The notes below the pieces were generated by a model. The model saw nothing but the letters and a program-made list of their open reading frames with translations. It was not told the origin of the DNA and did no database searches. Shown here piece after piece: positions 10,954 through 23,838 of a DNA stretch of 64,000 nt; position 1 is the stretch's first letter; every line of letters begins with the position of its first letter. The DNA lies in NCBI RefSeq assembly GCF_047948215.1, contig NC_134455.1, positions 304,562,147 to 304,626,146 on the forward strand. The letters are read 5' to 3'. The translations under genes and the position numbers were made by a program. The DNA comes from Lycorma delicatula (taxonomy: Eukaryota > Arthropoda > Insecta > Hemiptera > Fulgoridae).

Positions 10954-11400
10954 GAAAATAAATTCATTTTGAATTCAATTCACAATTTAATTAATTCATT
11001 ATATCATGTGAATTCAACAAGAACACAATTATACAAAATACCTGTGTAAGTAAATTAAACAAATAAAAACAAGTTTTAAATCTGTCAAAAAATAAAAGAC
11101 GCGATTGCCAAAAAAGGACTAAAAAATAAAAAAATAGAATGGCCAGTGCAGATCATTATTACACGTCAGTACACTGTAGAAGTGCGGAGCTCCTAAATTT
11201 CGGACCATTGCCATTAGATCCGTCGTGAAGGCTTTATGTCAATTTGACGATTAAAATATTTAACTTTGTTAAAATTTCCATATACCATAAACTTCCCGTT
11301 GCAAAAGTTTGACAATTTCGTTCGAGTTGTTGATTTTGCTGCATTATTTGTATACAGTATAAGTTTTTTCAAATTTATTTAAACATAAAAATATATATAC
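10954..11400. other. AT-rich sequence, nothing recognised
   Basis: Contains an A-rich stretch and no coding or repeat signature that can be supported. Confidence 0.4.
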
Positions 11401-11404
11401 ATAT

Positions 11405-12540
11405 TTGTATAATCTATGATAGTCCTGGTAACGTAAGGATTACAACGCGGGGTCATACATCTAAATCGGTTCTGTCGTTGAGCTTCTACGGTGGAATATA
11501 CATATACACATACATGCACTCTAAATACAATACACTAATTTTTGGGCAGTCATGTAAAATTTGTTTCAAAATAATCTATTAGGAGTATTAGGTAGATTTC
11601 GTAAGAAAGCTACCTATTATAATGGGTATCATGATTCGACTTCCGAAAAATTTCGACATATCTTCGCGTTTCACATCTCCAGACCCCAAAACCACCCGTC
11701 TGTTCAAAAGTTTATATATAAATTTATATATATGTATATTTCACTTTCTTATGGACAAAATAACTGCCATAATTTTCCGTCAATCACTTTCAAATTTATA
11801 CCTAAAATATAACGACCTAAAATCTCGGTCGAGTTCGTTAATGGGAAAAATTGGACCTTGGTGGTGGAAATGGGAGGGCTTTTTCAAAAAAAAACAAAAT
11901 ATCACTATAACTTTCCTATTAAGTAAAATATCGAATTCGTTTGAAGTTTCTACTATTCATTGGATAAGAGCCTAAAGCATATATAAGTAACGTTTTTTGA
12001 TATATCACCAACCATTGGCCCTGGGGTGGAAAAAATCGGGTTTCAAAGACAAAAAAAATCATACCTTCCTGAATAGACACAGAATCGAATCGGTTTAAAG
12101 TGCTCGTTAGTCCTCTAAACATTACTTAAAACATTTGTCTACGGCAAAGGATGACCAAAATGTGGCTGAAATTGTAAGAAGATGGGGATTATCGTATGCT
12201 AAACATTTGAAACTTTTTTCACATGTAACCATTGTCGTCTTGTAAATTTGAAATTTTTCTTAACTTAAAGGTGGACATCTTTTTTATCTTCTACTTTTTT
12301 TTTTTTTACCTCCGGATCCACCTTTAGGCATGCTTCAGAGGATAAAGATGAATGATTTGTAGCGTGTGTGAAAATACCATGCCTGACCGGGATTCGAACC
12401 CGGGACCCCCGGATGTAAGACCGAGACGCTACCACTCGCGCCACAGAGGTCGGCTTTTATCCCCTACTTAGTACCGGTGAAGTGTACCTCCGCCTTCCGG
12501 TGTGCCAAAGCGGAATTTTTACTCTATGATAAAATGACCA
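11405..12540. repeat. Non-coding dispersed repeat, split by a SINE
   Basis: The left end at about 11428-11510 (CATCTAAATCGGTTCTG, GAGCTTCTACGGTGGAA) reappears in inverse orientation at 52690-52775, so this is a dispersed family. It continues through a long non-coding body to about 12540 and is interrupted at 12295-12454 by a SINE with target duplication. The open frame of 117 codons at 11622-11975 lacks any domain and is treated as chance. The superfamily is unknown. Confidence 0.5.
12295..12454 (-). mobile_element. tRNA-derived SINE, family A, tail type 1, with target duplication
   Basis: The head on the minus strand starts near 12454 with GCCGACCTCTGTGGCGCGAG and carries CGGGTTCGAATCCCGGTCAG; the first and last seven head bases can still nearly pair. 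The tail is CATCTTTATCCTCTGAAGC and ends in an A-run (T-run at 12295-12307 on the plus strand). Flanks TTTTATCTTCTACT (12282-12295) and TTTTATCCCCTACT (12455-12468) are a 14-base target duplication with two mismatches. It is the best preserved tRNA-like head in the window. Confidence 0.9.
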
Positions 12541-12566
12541 ATATTTAATAAGAAATAAAACAAAAA

Positions 12567-12571
<5 letters not shown>

Positions 12572-12599
<28 letters not shown>
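12572..12599. repeat. (AT)n microsatellite
   Basis: About fourteen AT units following an A-rich segment. Confidence 0.95.
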
Positions 12600-12603
<4 letters not shown>

Positions 12604-12918
12604 CAAAATTTAATCTTTATTATATTTACAAATTCCTGTGTACTAATGTTAATTATTTTAATTTCTAAATTTGCATCAAGGTATATTTTTATTCCTTTTT
12701 TATTTTAAAGAAAGATTTTAGTGTTTTTTATTTATAAATGTATTTATTTTATTTAAAAAACTCTTGTTGAAGTTTTAAAATTATTTTTAATAAAATTTAT
12801 ACAAGGAAATATATTGTCAGATGTTATCCAAAATTTATTCTTCTCAGTCAAGAAATCGTATTTTAATTAATATACAACATGTAAAAATCTCAGGTATATG
12901 GTCACTTAAATTAAAAAA

Positions 12919-13291
12919 ATCGCCTCCAATGTTGGAGAATTTAATAAATATATAGAAATTTATTAAATATACCGGTCATTTTACATATTCTCCATGTAAA
13001 CATATTTTAAATATTAAAATAACTCGACTATAAGTAGTAATTATTAAATTTATTATTTAAATAATCAAAACATTACTGTTAATTACTCGAGGTTAGTGAA
13101 CGAAGCGAGCGTAGGTTATTTTTGGTTATGTCGATTCCGTGCACTGACGACTCGTATGTATATCAACACAACTTTACCAAACAAAACCTACGCTCGCTTC
13201 GCTCGCTAACCTTGCCTAATTAACGATAAATTTACACATTACGTATGTTTATTTCAATAAATATATTAAACACTCCAACATTGGAGATGAT
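12919..13291. mobile_element. Foldback MITE-like element
   Basis: Terminal segments 12919-12953 and 13261-13291 are inverted copies; each contains the internally palindromic core CTCCAATGTTGGAG or its complement. A second inverted pair inside, 13090-13117 and 13185-13212, is 28 bases with two mismatches (core CGAAGCGAGCGTAGGTT) and extends outward with GTTAATTA. The whole 373 bp could fold into a long interrupted hairpin. It encodes nothing. A non-autonomous DNA transposon is the simplest reading; a clear target duplication was not identified. Confidence 0.7.
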
Positions 13292-13342
13292 TACATATGA
13301 AGCAGTAATTATGCATATTTACAAATTAATAAAATCTACCGT

Positions 13343-13345
<3 letters not shown>

Positions 13346-13384
<39 letters not shown>
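13346..13384. repeat. (TA)n microsatellite
   Basis: About nineteen TA units followed by CATACATACA. Confidence 0.95.
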
Positions 13385-13388
<4 letters not shown>

Positions 13389-13394
13389 CATACA

Positions 13395-13910
13395 GAGTGA
13401 TTTAGGAGGAATGAGAAGATCTAAATTCTAAAATTATTTTATGAGAAAGAGCTGTCTTTAATTTTTATAAATTCATACCATTTTTCTGTGTTTTTTTGGG
13501 GTTTTCACAGATTTTTATTAAATCACTTTTTCTGGAATTAAATTTTCTACAAGTTTTGTTAATAAAATTTATGAATTTATTAATGATTTAATAAAAATAT
13601 TGTACTTAAAACTGTTTTGGTCACTGAATATTTCTATTTTACTTTGTGTACCATAAAATGTAGAGAGATATAGTTCTGGGACTTGTTTTATTAAATTGTT
13701 CACGTCAAAAAACATAAGAAACGAAACGTTTACCACTTATATAACGTCTTAAAAATTTCAGAATGATCTTATTTCGCCGGGGGTACTGAAATTCGGGCGA
13801 AATTTTTCGCTAGCCGTAAGTCGATAAGTATTTTCGGAGCCTAACATAATTATACAGTGTACGTATTGATAAATAGAATTATCTTTTGAAAATGTTTATT
13901 TCTTTAGCCT
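13395..13910. other. Unclassified, possibly repeat-derived sequence
   Basis: A GC-richer segment at about 13765-13840 contains ATTTCGCC and its inverted copy GGCGAAAT about 17 bases apart. The texture is that of a diverged mobile-element UTR, but no second copy was found in the window. Confidence 0.3.
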
Positions 13911-15035
13911 TTCTGGAACACTTAAGTGCATAATTTCATTATATATTCATTTCTGCTGACTGGTTAGTTGGGTTTGATAATAATCTCTATTCCTCCACTT
14001 ATGTTCCGTACAATCTTTTAATCTCCCGTATTTATTACTCGAAATTCTCAATTATCTATTCCACATATTCAATTTTTTTCATCCTTAATTAATTTTACCT
14101 TTTAGTTTGATCATCATCAAACTAAATAAACATGGATCTTCTAAAACCTGATCAATCAATTGTCTAACCTAATATTCAGCATTCTTCATTAACGCAATTT
14201 TTTATAGGTCCCTTTTCTATTTGTCATCATTATAAAACGCTACACTCCACAAAATGTTTTTCAAAAAATCTCTTATTAATACTTAGAACTGTACTTGATA
14301 CTACAAAATTTCTATTCTGCATAAAAACTGTCTTTACTTTCACCAGTCTGGTGATATCTCTAATTTCTCGAACATTTTTTGTAATTTTCATATTTAAGTA
14401 ACAGATTACCTCCATTTTGTATATTTTTCCCCAGTATTTTATTATATTATTTATTATTGTCATATTTAATTATCTATTTTTATTTTTATCTTATTTACTT
14501 GTTCACTCCTAGTAATAAATCGATGCCGTTAAGTTTTAAATCAGTTTTATACTCACTGTATTTAATTCTTTAAAGAATAATAATGAATTCATTTTTGCAA
14601 TCAGTGTAATATTATTTAGACATAAATTTGATGGGTTTTTATATATTCATTGATAATACAAAAACACTAGATAAAATGCAAAAATATCTATTTAAAAGTG
14701 CTACTCTAGATGCATCATTAAAATACTCTCTGTTAACTCTGTCTTAAAAAATCTGATGTGGACACCACATAACTTCCTTGTATGCCTATTAAATTACATA
14801 TTCACATTTTTTTAAAATGAAAAGTACATAAAATTCTATTTCATTAATAACTTCTGATATTTTTTCATATATATCTTTTTTATTGTCGTAATTTTTTTTT
14901 TACAATCAGAAGTTAACAAATATTAATTAATCAATATATCTAAATTAAAAAAAGGAGATGAAGTCCAATTCGAATCGATATGCCTTCCAAATATCTAAAT
15001 ATTTCATTAATTAAAATTTTATTTGCCTATAACTA
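13911..15035. other. AT-rich sequence, nothing recognised
   Basis: A small inverted repeat with 11-base arms and a 4-base spacer lies at 14101-14126 (TTTAGTTTGAT). No other structure is supported. Confidence 0.5.
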
Positions 15036-15039
15036 AGGA

Positions 15040-15405
15040 AACAATGAAAATAAGTACCGCTTATGTTATATCATTGAAAATCTCTCAATGAGAGCTTATT
15101 ACTGAAGTTAATAAAAATTCCAAAATCCAAATTCTTTTGGAACCAAAAGAAATTGCAATCAAAAGAAAAGGTGCACAATTAGATGTTATAACAGTCCTAA
15201 ATCCAAAATTTCAACATCCTACGACTAATCGATTTTGAGCTCTGCGAAATACATACGTACATACATGCATACGTAGGTACAGACGTCACGCCGAAACTAG
15301 TAAAATTAGATTCAGAGATGGACAAAATGAATATTTCCGTTGAAATCTGAAAACCGAAATTTTTTGCCGTCACAATACTTCCTTTACTTAGTACAAGTAA
15401 AAATG
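15040..15405 (+). repeat. Dispersed repeat ending in a fixed terminus
   Basis: A non-coding repeat whose 3' end, TCACAATACTTCCTTT and following bases, matches the fragment at the very start of the window. Upstream it contains ACATACGTACATACATGCAT and GACGTCACGCCGAAAC. The fixed terminus suggests a LINE or DNA-element UTR; the family is unknown. Confidence 0.5.
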
Positions 15406-15776
15406 ATTAATCCTTGTATGAGTAACATAATTAACTTCAAAAGATAAATGTTGTGTAACATTTTTTTACTTTTTGTCAGTTTAAACTACAATCTCGAAAC
15501 CTGTTTTATTTTTTAAATAAAACGTTATCTGAGTGTAAATAGTTTTTAGTTTTATTACTTTGTTTTTTATTTTAAGTAAATGAATTTTATCTTAATACAT
15601 TAAAGAAGACTTACGACTTATTTAAAAAAGATTAGAAAATAAATAATTAAATAAAGGAGATCTTAAAAGTAATTTCCAAATTTATCGCTAAAAGTGGATT
15701 TATATTTTAGTGTCAATTGTTGGGAAATTGAAAAACCTTTGTTCCTAGCTCATTTTATTTGTAAAATTATTAATTA

Positions 15777-15816
15777 TTATTTATCTATCATCCTTTAAAG
15801 GATGATAGATAAATAA
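15777..15816. repeat. Perfect palindrome, 20-base arms, no spacer
   Basis: The sequence reads identically on both strands for 40 bases around a centre between 15796 and 15797 (CCTTTAAAGG at the centre). It sits in plain AT-rich DNA with no gene nearby. Confidence 0.95.
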
Positions 15817-17187
15817 ATAATGAATTGTAAATAATTAAAATTACGATAGTATTGAAGTTTAGAATGATGAGTTATTGTGTTACTGGTATTTGCTGAAAAC
15901 TAACAACAACCTTAAATATTTAACCGTCGTAGCAATTAATTCTGCCAAGATAATAATGATATTACAAATAAATCAGCAGCCCAAGAAGTGACAACTTGAG
16001 TTAATTTGGGTGAACGATATCGCAAATTAATTATTAATATTATTTTTTATAATTACTCTTTTTAATTAAACTTAAAGCTTTGTTCATTATTGTTAAATTA
16101 CTTTTGGTGTAGTAACAAATTTTTTTCTTAAAAATAAGTAGTAGTTTCTTATACATTAATGAAGTATTATCTGTATTGTCTTTAAGGTATTTTGTATGAT
16201 TTTTCATACTTATTTTGTGTGTGTGTGTAATTGAAATCTATTCTTACATATTTATTTACGTTACGGATTGTTTTTTCAAAATTTTATTATTATAACGGAT
16301 TTCTATAAAAGAGTTGCCTGTATCATGATGTCACCAGTGGAACTTCGCTTAATATGGATCTATATATGTTTCATCTCGGTACTTAATTCTTCCGCTTAAC
16401 TTTCTCAGGCTTTTGTATGTACCTTACTATCTAGGTGCACAAAAAGTTATAACATTAAAATTTATAATAAAATAAAATGTTAAAACGTTAATAATTTATA
16501 GTAAAATTAAACTTTTATGAACAGTTAAACTGTTCACTTTAAATTATTCCAAACAGTTTCAAGTGTAGCGGTACAGTCCACTCACCATGAATTAGAATAA
16601 AGAACAGATCCTCCCTTAATGTTGGTTTTTCATGATACTGGTTGTTGTACCCAAAGAATTTGCAAAAATGTACTATTTTGACTTATTGAAAATTCATCAG
16701 ATTGATTTCGAAGCACCCTCTCGGTATCCTTCGTAAACATGCTTTCATTGAAACCTAGTCGTATTTTTTTCCGTAACCATACTGTTTACTTTATTTATTT
16801 GATCTCATCTCTTCACACCAGCCTTAAATTAAGCCTAGCTGCGCTACGTATGAACTATCTTTCATTTAATTATTTCAAACTTACATAGCTGCTTTTGTAC
16901 TAAAATACTACTTTATTTTAGTACTTTTGTACTAAAATATGTAGAATTTAATAGATTTATATCTACTTTCTAAGAAAATTGTAATAGAGCAAGATAAGAC
17001 GTTTGCCTGTGGACATTCTTAGAATATTTTTATTAAGTTAGATATGCTGCTTAGTTTTTAAATTACATTGGTATAGTTTTAAAATATAGAGCGTAAAACT
17101 GAGTGCATAATGAATTTATCTTTGTACTAATTGAAGGCTGGTGACGATACAGAAACTGCATTAGGAAGGGGAAGCGAAATCAAACAT

Positions 17188-17189
<2 letters not shown>

Positions 17190-17224
<35 letters not shown>
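17190..17224. repeat. (GT)n microsatellite
   Basis: About seventeen GT units, followed by GAGGCGCATGCGCACG. Confidence 0.95.
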
Positions 17225-17227
<3 letters not shown>

Positions 17228-19582
17228 CGCATGCGCACGTTTGTATGTTTTACAAATTTATTGTGGTATTATTATTCATATAGTGCTGTTATATATGTTA
17301 TTACATAACGTATTTATAATACTACAAATTATATGTATATATATATATATAGTTAATTACTCTCGTATGTGCAGATAATAAAAAAAAAGTTGTAAATGTT
17401 GTTCTTACTTTATTGCATATATATGAGTTTAAATATAACACAAATAATAAAGTTTCTTCAACCATAATGCATTAAAATAGTTCTGTTAAAAACTTTTTCA
17501 AATTATTTTTGTAATGCTTCATAATGCGTAATTACAATTTCAGCTTATTTTGTCAAGAAATGTAGGATTTACAATTATTTAAAATTAACCAGAAAATTAA
17601 CTTCCTTTTCACATATTTTTTAATGGATTATTCACAGGGTATACATCGATTAAAAATAAAGACTGAATTCTTTTTACAAAAAAGAATATATGGTTTATGA
17701 AAAATTTACAGAAACGCTATTATACGGATAAAAAAAAAATGTTGTTTTTAATAACTCGTGCTATGAAATTACATATTAATTGATAATGAAAAAATTCACT
17801 TTTTGAAAAAAAGAAAATTCTGATAAAAATGTAAAAATAGATATATTTAATAACGTAGTATTTTATACATAAGAAAAAATTTGGCTTGGTTTGACTCACA
17901 AACAATGCACTCACTACAAACATCCATCTACAGTACTATATGGAAAAATAACTCATTTATGAATGTTGAATCCATGTTACTTAGCAAAATGTTATTTCAT
18001 TTCCGTCAACTAACAATGTTTGAAAAAAAAATTAGTTTGACAATCATGGTATTTTTCTGTTATAAAATATTGAAAGATAAGTTCTTTGGTGGGGGGGGGG
18101 GACGATTACCAAATTACCATCTTTTGGGATCCGTCCATGATTGAAGAAGACAATGAGTTCATTTTACTTCAAGGTAACACAATTCATGCACGCTTCATTA
18201 GTTCAATTACTGTTATTTTAATTTAAATGATAATTTTTTATAATTGATTACTTCCTATAAAAATATTAATTTTTGTTTAAAGTAAGTAAAAAAATTATTT
18301 GTAATATTATTAATCTTAAATTTATTACAATAAATATCTAATTATCTAAATTTTCCTTGTTTTAAATACCTAATTTTAATCAAATACAAAGACTTTCTAA
18401 CTTGTAAGTTAAAATTCAATTACGTTACAGCTTAAAATTGTAAGATAAATTTAAAATTATGAATTGATATTAAATTTTACATTGTTTAAGTCTTAATTTT
18501 AATCGTTATAGGTATTAATCTTCGTAGTTCAATGCATTTATTTTAAAATTATATTTTTATTCAGAAGGCCTATTAAGGGATTACAAAAATTAATCAGTTC
18601 CTTTCTTATTGAAACTCTCACCGATTGATTATCATGGCTAGATTATACATCACCAATCACCATCGTTGATATAAGTTTCAGTAACGTAGAGTCAGTTCAA
18701 TAACTTCAGTACGGGTTAAGTAGATTTAAAACATTTTCGAGACCGTTCCCAATTCTACTAACGATCCGTGCTCTAAAAAAAAAAATAAAAAAAATAAAAT
18801 GAATTTTAAAAGATAAATTATTCATCTATGCTCTACTTTTTGTGTAACAGAAGGTGGTAACATTTATGAGGTTTAAAAGAAACCGCTCATTGGTATGTAC
18901 GCATATGCAACAGTATGCATACATAAATCTAGATACTGTTAGTCGCTTGTCAACAGATATTCTTTGTTAATTATAAAGATGTTTTAGTCATAAAAGGTAA
19001 AAAGGGTTAAAAAAAACTTACCGGAATTCGTTTGAAGGTGATCTTTGATAGCTAAAGTTAAGTTATGATATTGTGTATATTAATATAGAAAGGTACTGAC
19101 TATATTGACATGTGAATGATGGGGTGAAATAGAGAATATAATAAAGAACAAAATGAATATATGTATACATATGTAACCGGTGATAAAAGGCAAGAAAGGG
19201 AAGTCGAGATCGACCGACCGACATATAAAGGTGGTGTGGGTGTGGATATGCAGACAGAAACGGTTTAAAAGCTCTCGGACTATGACGAACAAGAATTTGG
19301 ATGAGACGAGAGTAACATGGCATGAAAGAAACAATTAAGAATAGTACGTCTATTTGGCCTACGTATACATTATCTCGGTAGCGGTGTCTGTTATGGTTAT
19401 TTCAGATGGGAAATTAGATAAAAGAAAATCGTCGTGAAGAACCATATGGTCGGCATGCGGTAAGAAACATCTCTTGAATGTGAAAGGATATATATCCGAC
19501 TGTAATTGAATGTACTACAAAGAAAAGTTATAATACATAACGCAGCAGGGCTGGAGTGAATTATAGCCATCCCATTCGTACC

Positions 19583-19602
19583 AACACACACACACACACA
19601 CA
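19583..19602. repeat. (CA)n microsatellite
   Basis: About ten CA units within a stretch that shows open frames on the minus strand without any domain. Confidence 0.9.
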
Positions 19603-21709
19603 AACACGTGCGCACATATTTGCAGCAAAGATGCTTACTATGATGCTATAGCAATAAAAGTTTCACATAAAACGTAGGGCGGAGAAATTAGTAAGTGTTT
19701 TTCGCTCTCTTGTATACTGTAATATTTAATACAATATGTTGTTATTATTTAATGAACATTATACAATTTATAATATGTCCGATAATTTATGTTGAAATTA
19801 AAATATACAATAATTATGTTACTGTGTACGGGAATCGTTACATAATGTGGATAAAATTCTAGTTAATTAATAACCGGAAAATAATATTCCTTAATTACAA
19901 ACTAAATTTGGTGTAGTTTAATTGTATTTTAATTAAAATAAAGAAGAAATATAACCGATATAAATTATAATTTTATTTTATTATAATTTGAATAATGATT
20001 TTATAACTATTTTATCTTCAATCTAGTATTCCATATTTAACAATAGAAAAATAGAATATTTAGGAGGATTTTCTAATAAATAAAATAAAATTTTAATCTT
20101 AATGATGAAAATTGCGAGTACTAGGTTACCTTATTTGTAATTTATTTTACCATTTGGGTGAGAAACAAAACTTAAGCAAAGTTAAAAAACAGCATTTAAA
20201 AGAAATGGACGAATAAATCAAATTAGCACAATAATTAACAAACTAAGACTATTTCTGGACAATGCTCAGAAATTTGTGGTATAAACCACAGATTTATACC
20301 AATCACTATAGAAACAGTAATAAATATAAATTTTAAAAAAATAAAAAATAAATTAAACGAAATCTATAAACAAAACGTAAAAAAAAATTTAAAAACAATC
20401 AGGATCTAAAATAAAATGCTTAAAAGAAAAAAAAATCAAATATTTAACTGAAAATAATATAAATCAACTAAACTAAAAGACCCACAATACAAAATAAAAA
20501 AAATAATTAAAAAAAGAAACTTCATAAGAAATTTTCTGAGAAATTCTATGCATACAACCTATTAAGAATAAACAGAATTAGATGATCAACCAGTAATTAT
20601 AATAAAATAACCCCAAAACTAGAACAACGTAAAAAAAAAATAAAAAAAAAACGCAACAAAGAGTAACAATCCTAATCAATGATTGAATAGTCATAGCCAA
20701 TCTATGACTTGGTCTGTTTTAATAAAAATTTGGGTTTAAATCTGGATTACACACCCTTTTATTCAAAATTAAGTTTATTTCTCTAAGGTAGTAGTATAGT
20801 TGTTAATTGAAATTTAATCGATTTGGCGGTTTTTAAATCATTTTAGAGGAACCTGTAATTTAAATGATAGTCGACGATTTTTTCTGCCTTTAAAAAAGTA
20901 GTGGAAAACCAAGTAATTCCTTACTTTCCTAATAAACCTGCATGTAATGCTAATTTTTCCTGAGAATGGCAATGAGATTTTGGGAAATGATTTCTTTTTT
21001 ACCCGATTTATAAATTTGTTGCACAACTTAATACACATTGATATAATTGTTAAAAAGATATTGTTACAAAATCAATGCAAACTCTGTCCTACCATGGATA
21101 TGTTTTCAACATGTTTTTACGGACTTCCTCGCAATAGACGATTTAGCTCGATTTTGTTTTGTATCTTTGTGCTTCGTTATTGATTGGAGGAACAGTTTTG
21201 CCTACAGTGCTTAATCAGGTGGAACTGAATGACTGCACCAAATAACGACTGACCGTACCTAAGCCTATGATGGATCCAGACCAGATTCCTCTTACAAAAT
21301 TCTGTGCAACTCGAACATCAAGGGTCTTGAAGAAGAGTGAATTTGAGTTACACGTAATTCGTGCTTAGACTTGTCCGAACTTTGGACCTAGATTGGCAAC
21401 TGGAAAATCCAGAGTAACAGTATTAGATCTTATTCAGGAATCCACAGCGATTTCTGAATAGCAGAAGAATAGCCTTCTGGCTTAAGGTGTCAGTTAAACT
21501 GCCTTCTTCAGAGCTAGTACCATCACGAGAACAATTGACCTTAATCAACCGTAGTTATGTAAGCAGTCAAATTACGACTGATGGTAATGCAATTAGGGTT
21601 AAGCGATTTGGGTCTTGATAGACCTCTATAACTCTAGATGAACCTAACTTTTTTGTTAGTGGATTAATTCACACAACTTTATGAAGGATTGTGACTGGGA
21701 GTATAATAT

Positions 21710-21711
<2 letters not shown>

Positions 21712-21757
<46 letters not shown>
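21712..21757. repeat. (AT)n microsatellite
   Basis: About twenty-three AT units at the right edge of the moderately GC-richer segment 21190-21700. Confidence 0.95.
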
Positions 21758-21758
<1 letters not shown>

Positions 21759-23389
21759 CGAATAAAAAGGGTCAAGCTTGAGTGGGATCAATCCTAAAAC
21801 TTTCCGGATTAAAAAAAAAGTCATCCTCCATCTTTCCACCACGAATATATTGTATTAATTATGTTTAGCAAACAAAGAGAGCCTGCAGGGTGCGTAGTCT
21901 CCAATAACAATGTAACAAAAGTTAAAAAACAATTAATGGAACATCAGTCGATAAATATGAACTATAATTTTCTAAAAGAACTGGAAAAAGAAAGGCCGAT
22001 TATAATATACATAATTGTCTAAATTTATGCTGCCATCACTTACTGGGCGTTGAAATATAAAATAAATGTAATATGATTTAACATAACTGGCAAATCATTT
22101 CTATAAAACAAGCTCTTTTTTATTGAGATTATAAACTATCCCTGATATTTATTACAAAACTATTTCCTTGTAAATCTTAGAAAATGGATTTTATTTAAAG
22201 AAATATCACAACTTTATTCTATATTATTAATTACGTTATTTTCAATAACTTGTTCTTTTCCTGGTAAATCAGTCAGTTATAAATACATATTATTTGTATA
22301 AATAGATAAACAATGTATAAATAATATTATTCATTATATAGAAGTAAAATATTAACACTAAAAATATTTAAACTCAAAAAGGATTTATGGAAAAAATGAA
22401 AATGTTTTGAAAAATCCGAAACATTGTAATTGAATTGTCCGAAACATTGTATTCGCGAATCCATCCATAAAGTGTTGATAATTTCACTACGTTTCAAAGT
22501 AATGAAGGACGATGAAAAAAGAGATAGGAAAAAGAATGAAATTACGAGTAAAATGGAACTGTTGTATGCCACAGTCCATAAAGAATATAAGAAACAAAAA
22601 CATTTTCTATTTAAAACTGTTTCATAAATTTTTTAAATCATACATTTCTGTGCGGAAGAATGTTGCATCACAATCTAGCCGTAGTAAATTAATATTTATT
22701 GTTGGTAGATTTCTCATTTTCATCTCGCTATTATTTTCTTTCCCTGATAATAATGATGTTCACTGTATGTTGGTAATCATAATCAATCTTTCACGTGTAG
22801 GATTATGTTGTAGAATATTTTTTTTAATTTTAATGGTCTTCAAGTGCTTTTTTGCAACAATACATATATTCGACTCGCTGGTGAAGTTTATCCACAGAAA
22901 AATGAAACACAAAGTAGCTGTCTGAGTAAGGTGATTGAAACATGAAGAGAATGTTATTTTCTCGTATGGAAAATTTTGTTGTCCAATACCGCGATTAAAG
23001 CAAATAAAGATTTTAAATCAATAATAGAGTGGGATAAATATTAATATTTTAATAAATACAGAAAATAATATAAATAAATAAACAGTTGCTACCACAATTC
23101 AAAAGGTAGGTTTTTCTTGAACGAAAATCACTCAAATCGCAAATTTCATACAACAAAATAGTTAATGCATGTAAGCGATATTGCAGCCTAGCAATATTTT
23201 AGGATTAAAAGAAACGCGACCAGAAAGGAACTTAATATACCCCCTATCAGTCAAATGACTGTTAAAGAAAATTATTTAAAAAAAAAGTCTTCCATATAAT
23301 TATACAATGCATATAGTTAAATCTAAAGGGTGGCTATCTTTTATATATATTTTTTAATAATTATCATACATCAAAAATTAGTTTAAATG

Positions 23390-23838
23390 TCAGGCAAAGA
23401 TTTCTGAAAGTATATGGTTGGAGTGTCGCTTTATATGGAAGTGAAACTTGGACAATCGGAGTATCTGAGAAGAAAAGATTAGAAGCTTTTGTAATGTGGT
23501 GCTATAGGAGAATGTTAAAAATCAGATGGGTGGATAAAGTGACAAATGAAGAGGTGTTGCAGCAAATAAATGAAGAAAGAAGCATTTGGAAAAAATATAG
23601 CTAAACGAAGAGAAGACTTATAGGCCACATATTAAGGCATCCTGGAATAGTCACTTTAATATTGGAAGGACAGGTAGAAGGAAAAAATTGTGTAGGCAGG
23701 CCACGTTTGGATTATGTAAAACAAATTGTTAGGGAGGTAGGATGTAGGGGGTATACCGAAATGAAACGACTAGCACTAGAAAGGGAATCTTGGAGAGCTG
23801 CATCAAACCAGTCAAATGACTGAAGACAAAAAAAAAAA
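23390..23838 (+). pseudogene. RTE-like LINE C-terminal fragment, well preserved
   Basis: This is the C-terminal part of a non-LTR reverse transcriptase. In one frame from 23419 to a TGA at 23821 it reads ALYGSETWTIGVSEKKRLEA, FVMWCYRRMLKIRWVDKVTN and EEVLQQINEERSIWKK, then one stop (TAA), then RRLIGHILRHPGIVTLILEG and GRPRLDYVKQIVREVG. The LYGSETW and RRML motifs and the GRPR segment are typical of the region after the polymerase domain in RTE-like and related LINEs. A poly(A) run follows the stop within about ten bases, the expected 3' end. The copy is 5' truncated and has a single in-frame stop across 135 codons, so it is the youngest-looking LINE here. Confidence 0.85.

Larger units (their letters stand above)
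15817..23380. other. Long AT-rich stretch with few landmarks
   Basis: Microsatellites are listed separately. A small inverted/direct duplication of CTTTTGTACTAAAATA lies at about 16886-16935. About 21190-21700 is less AT-rich and may be an old repeat, but it has no readable coding frame. A 137-codon open frame at 22512-22925 has no recognised domain. No gene is supported in this interval. Confidence 0.5.

Noticed and set aside
11622..11975. 117-codon open frame as a gene
   Set aside because: It lies in a non-coding dispersed repeat and has no domain.
12379..12454. tRNA gene on the minus strand
   Set aside because: The tRNA-like sequence is followed by a SINE body and A-tail, is bounded by a target duplication, and recurs with the same body elsewhere. 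The same applies to the heads at 3614, 3996-4078, 29003-29076, 35062-35138 and 59191.
17884..18144. Open frame ending in a G-run (18091-18100)
   Set aside because: No motif; the poly(G) run is short and isolated.
22512..22925. 137-codon open frame as a membrane protein gene
   Set aside because: Hydrophobic, Phe/Ile/Lys-rich composition is expected from AT-rich DNA; there is no recognised domain and no splice or promoter context.
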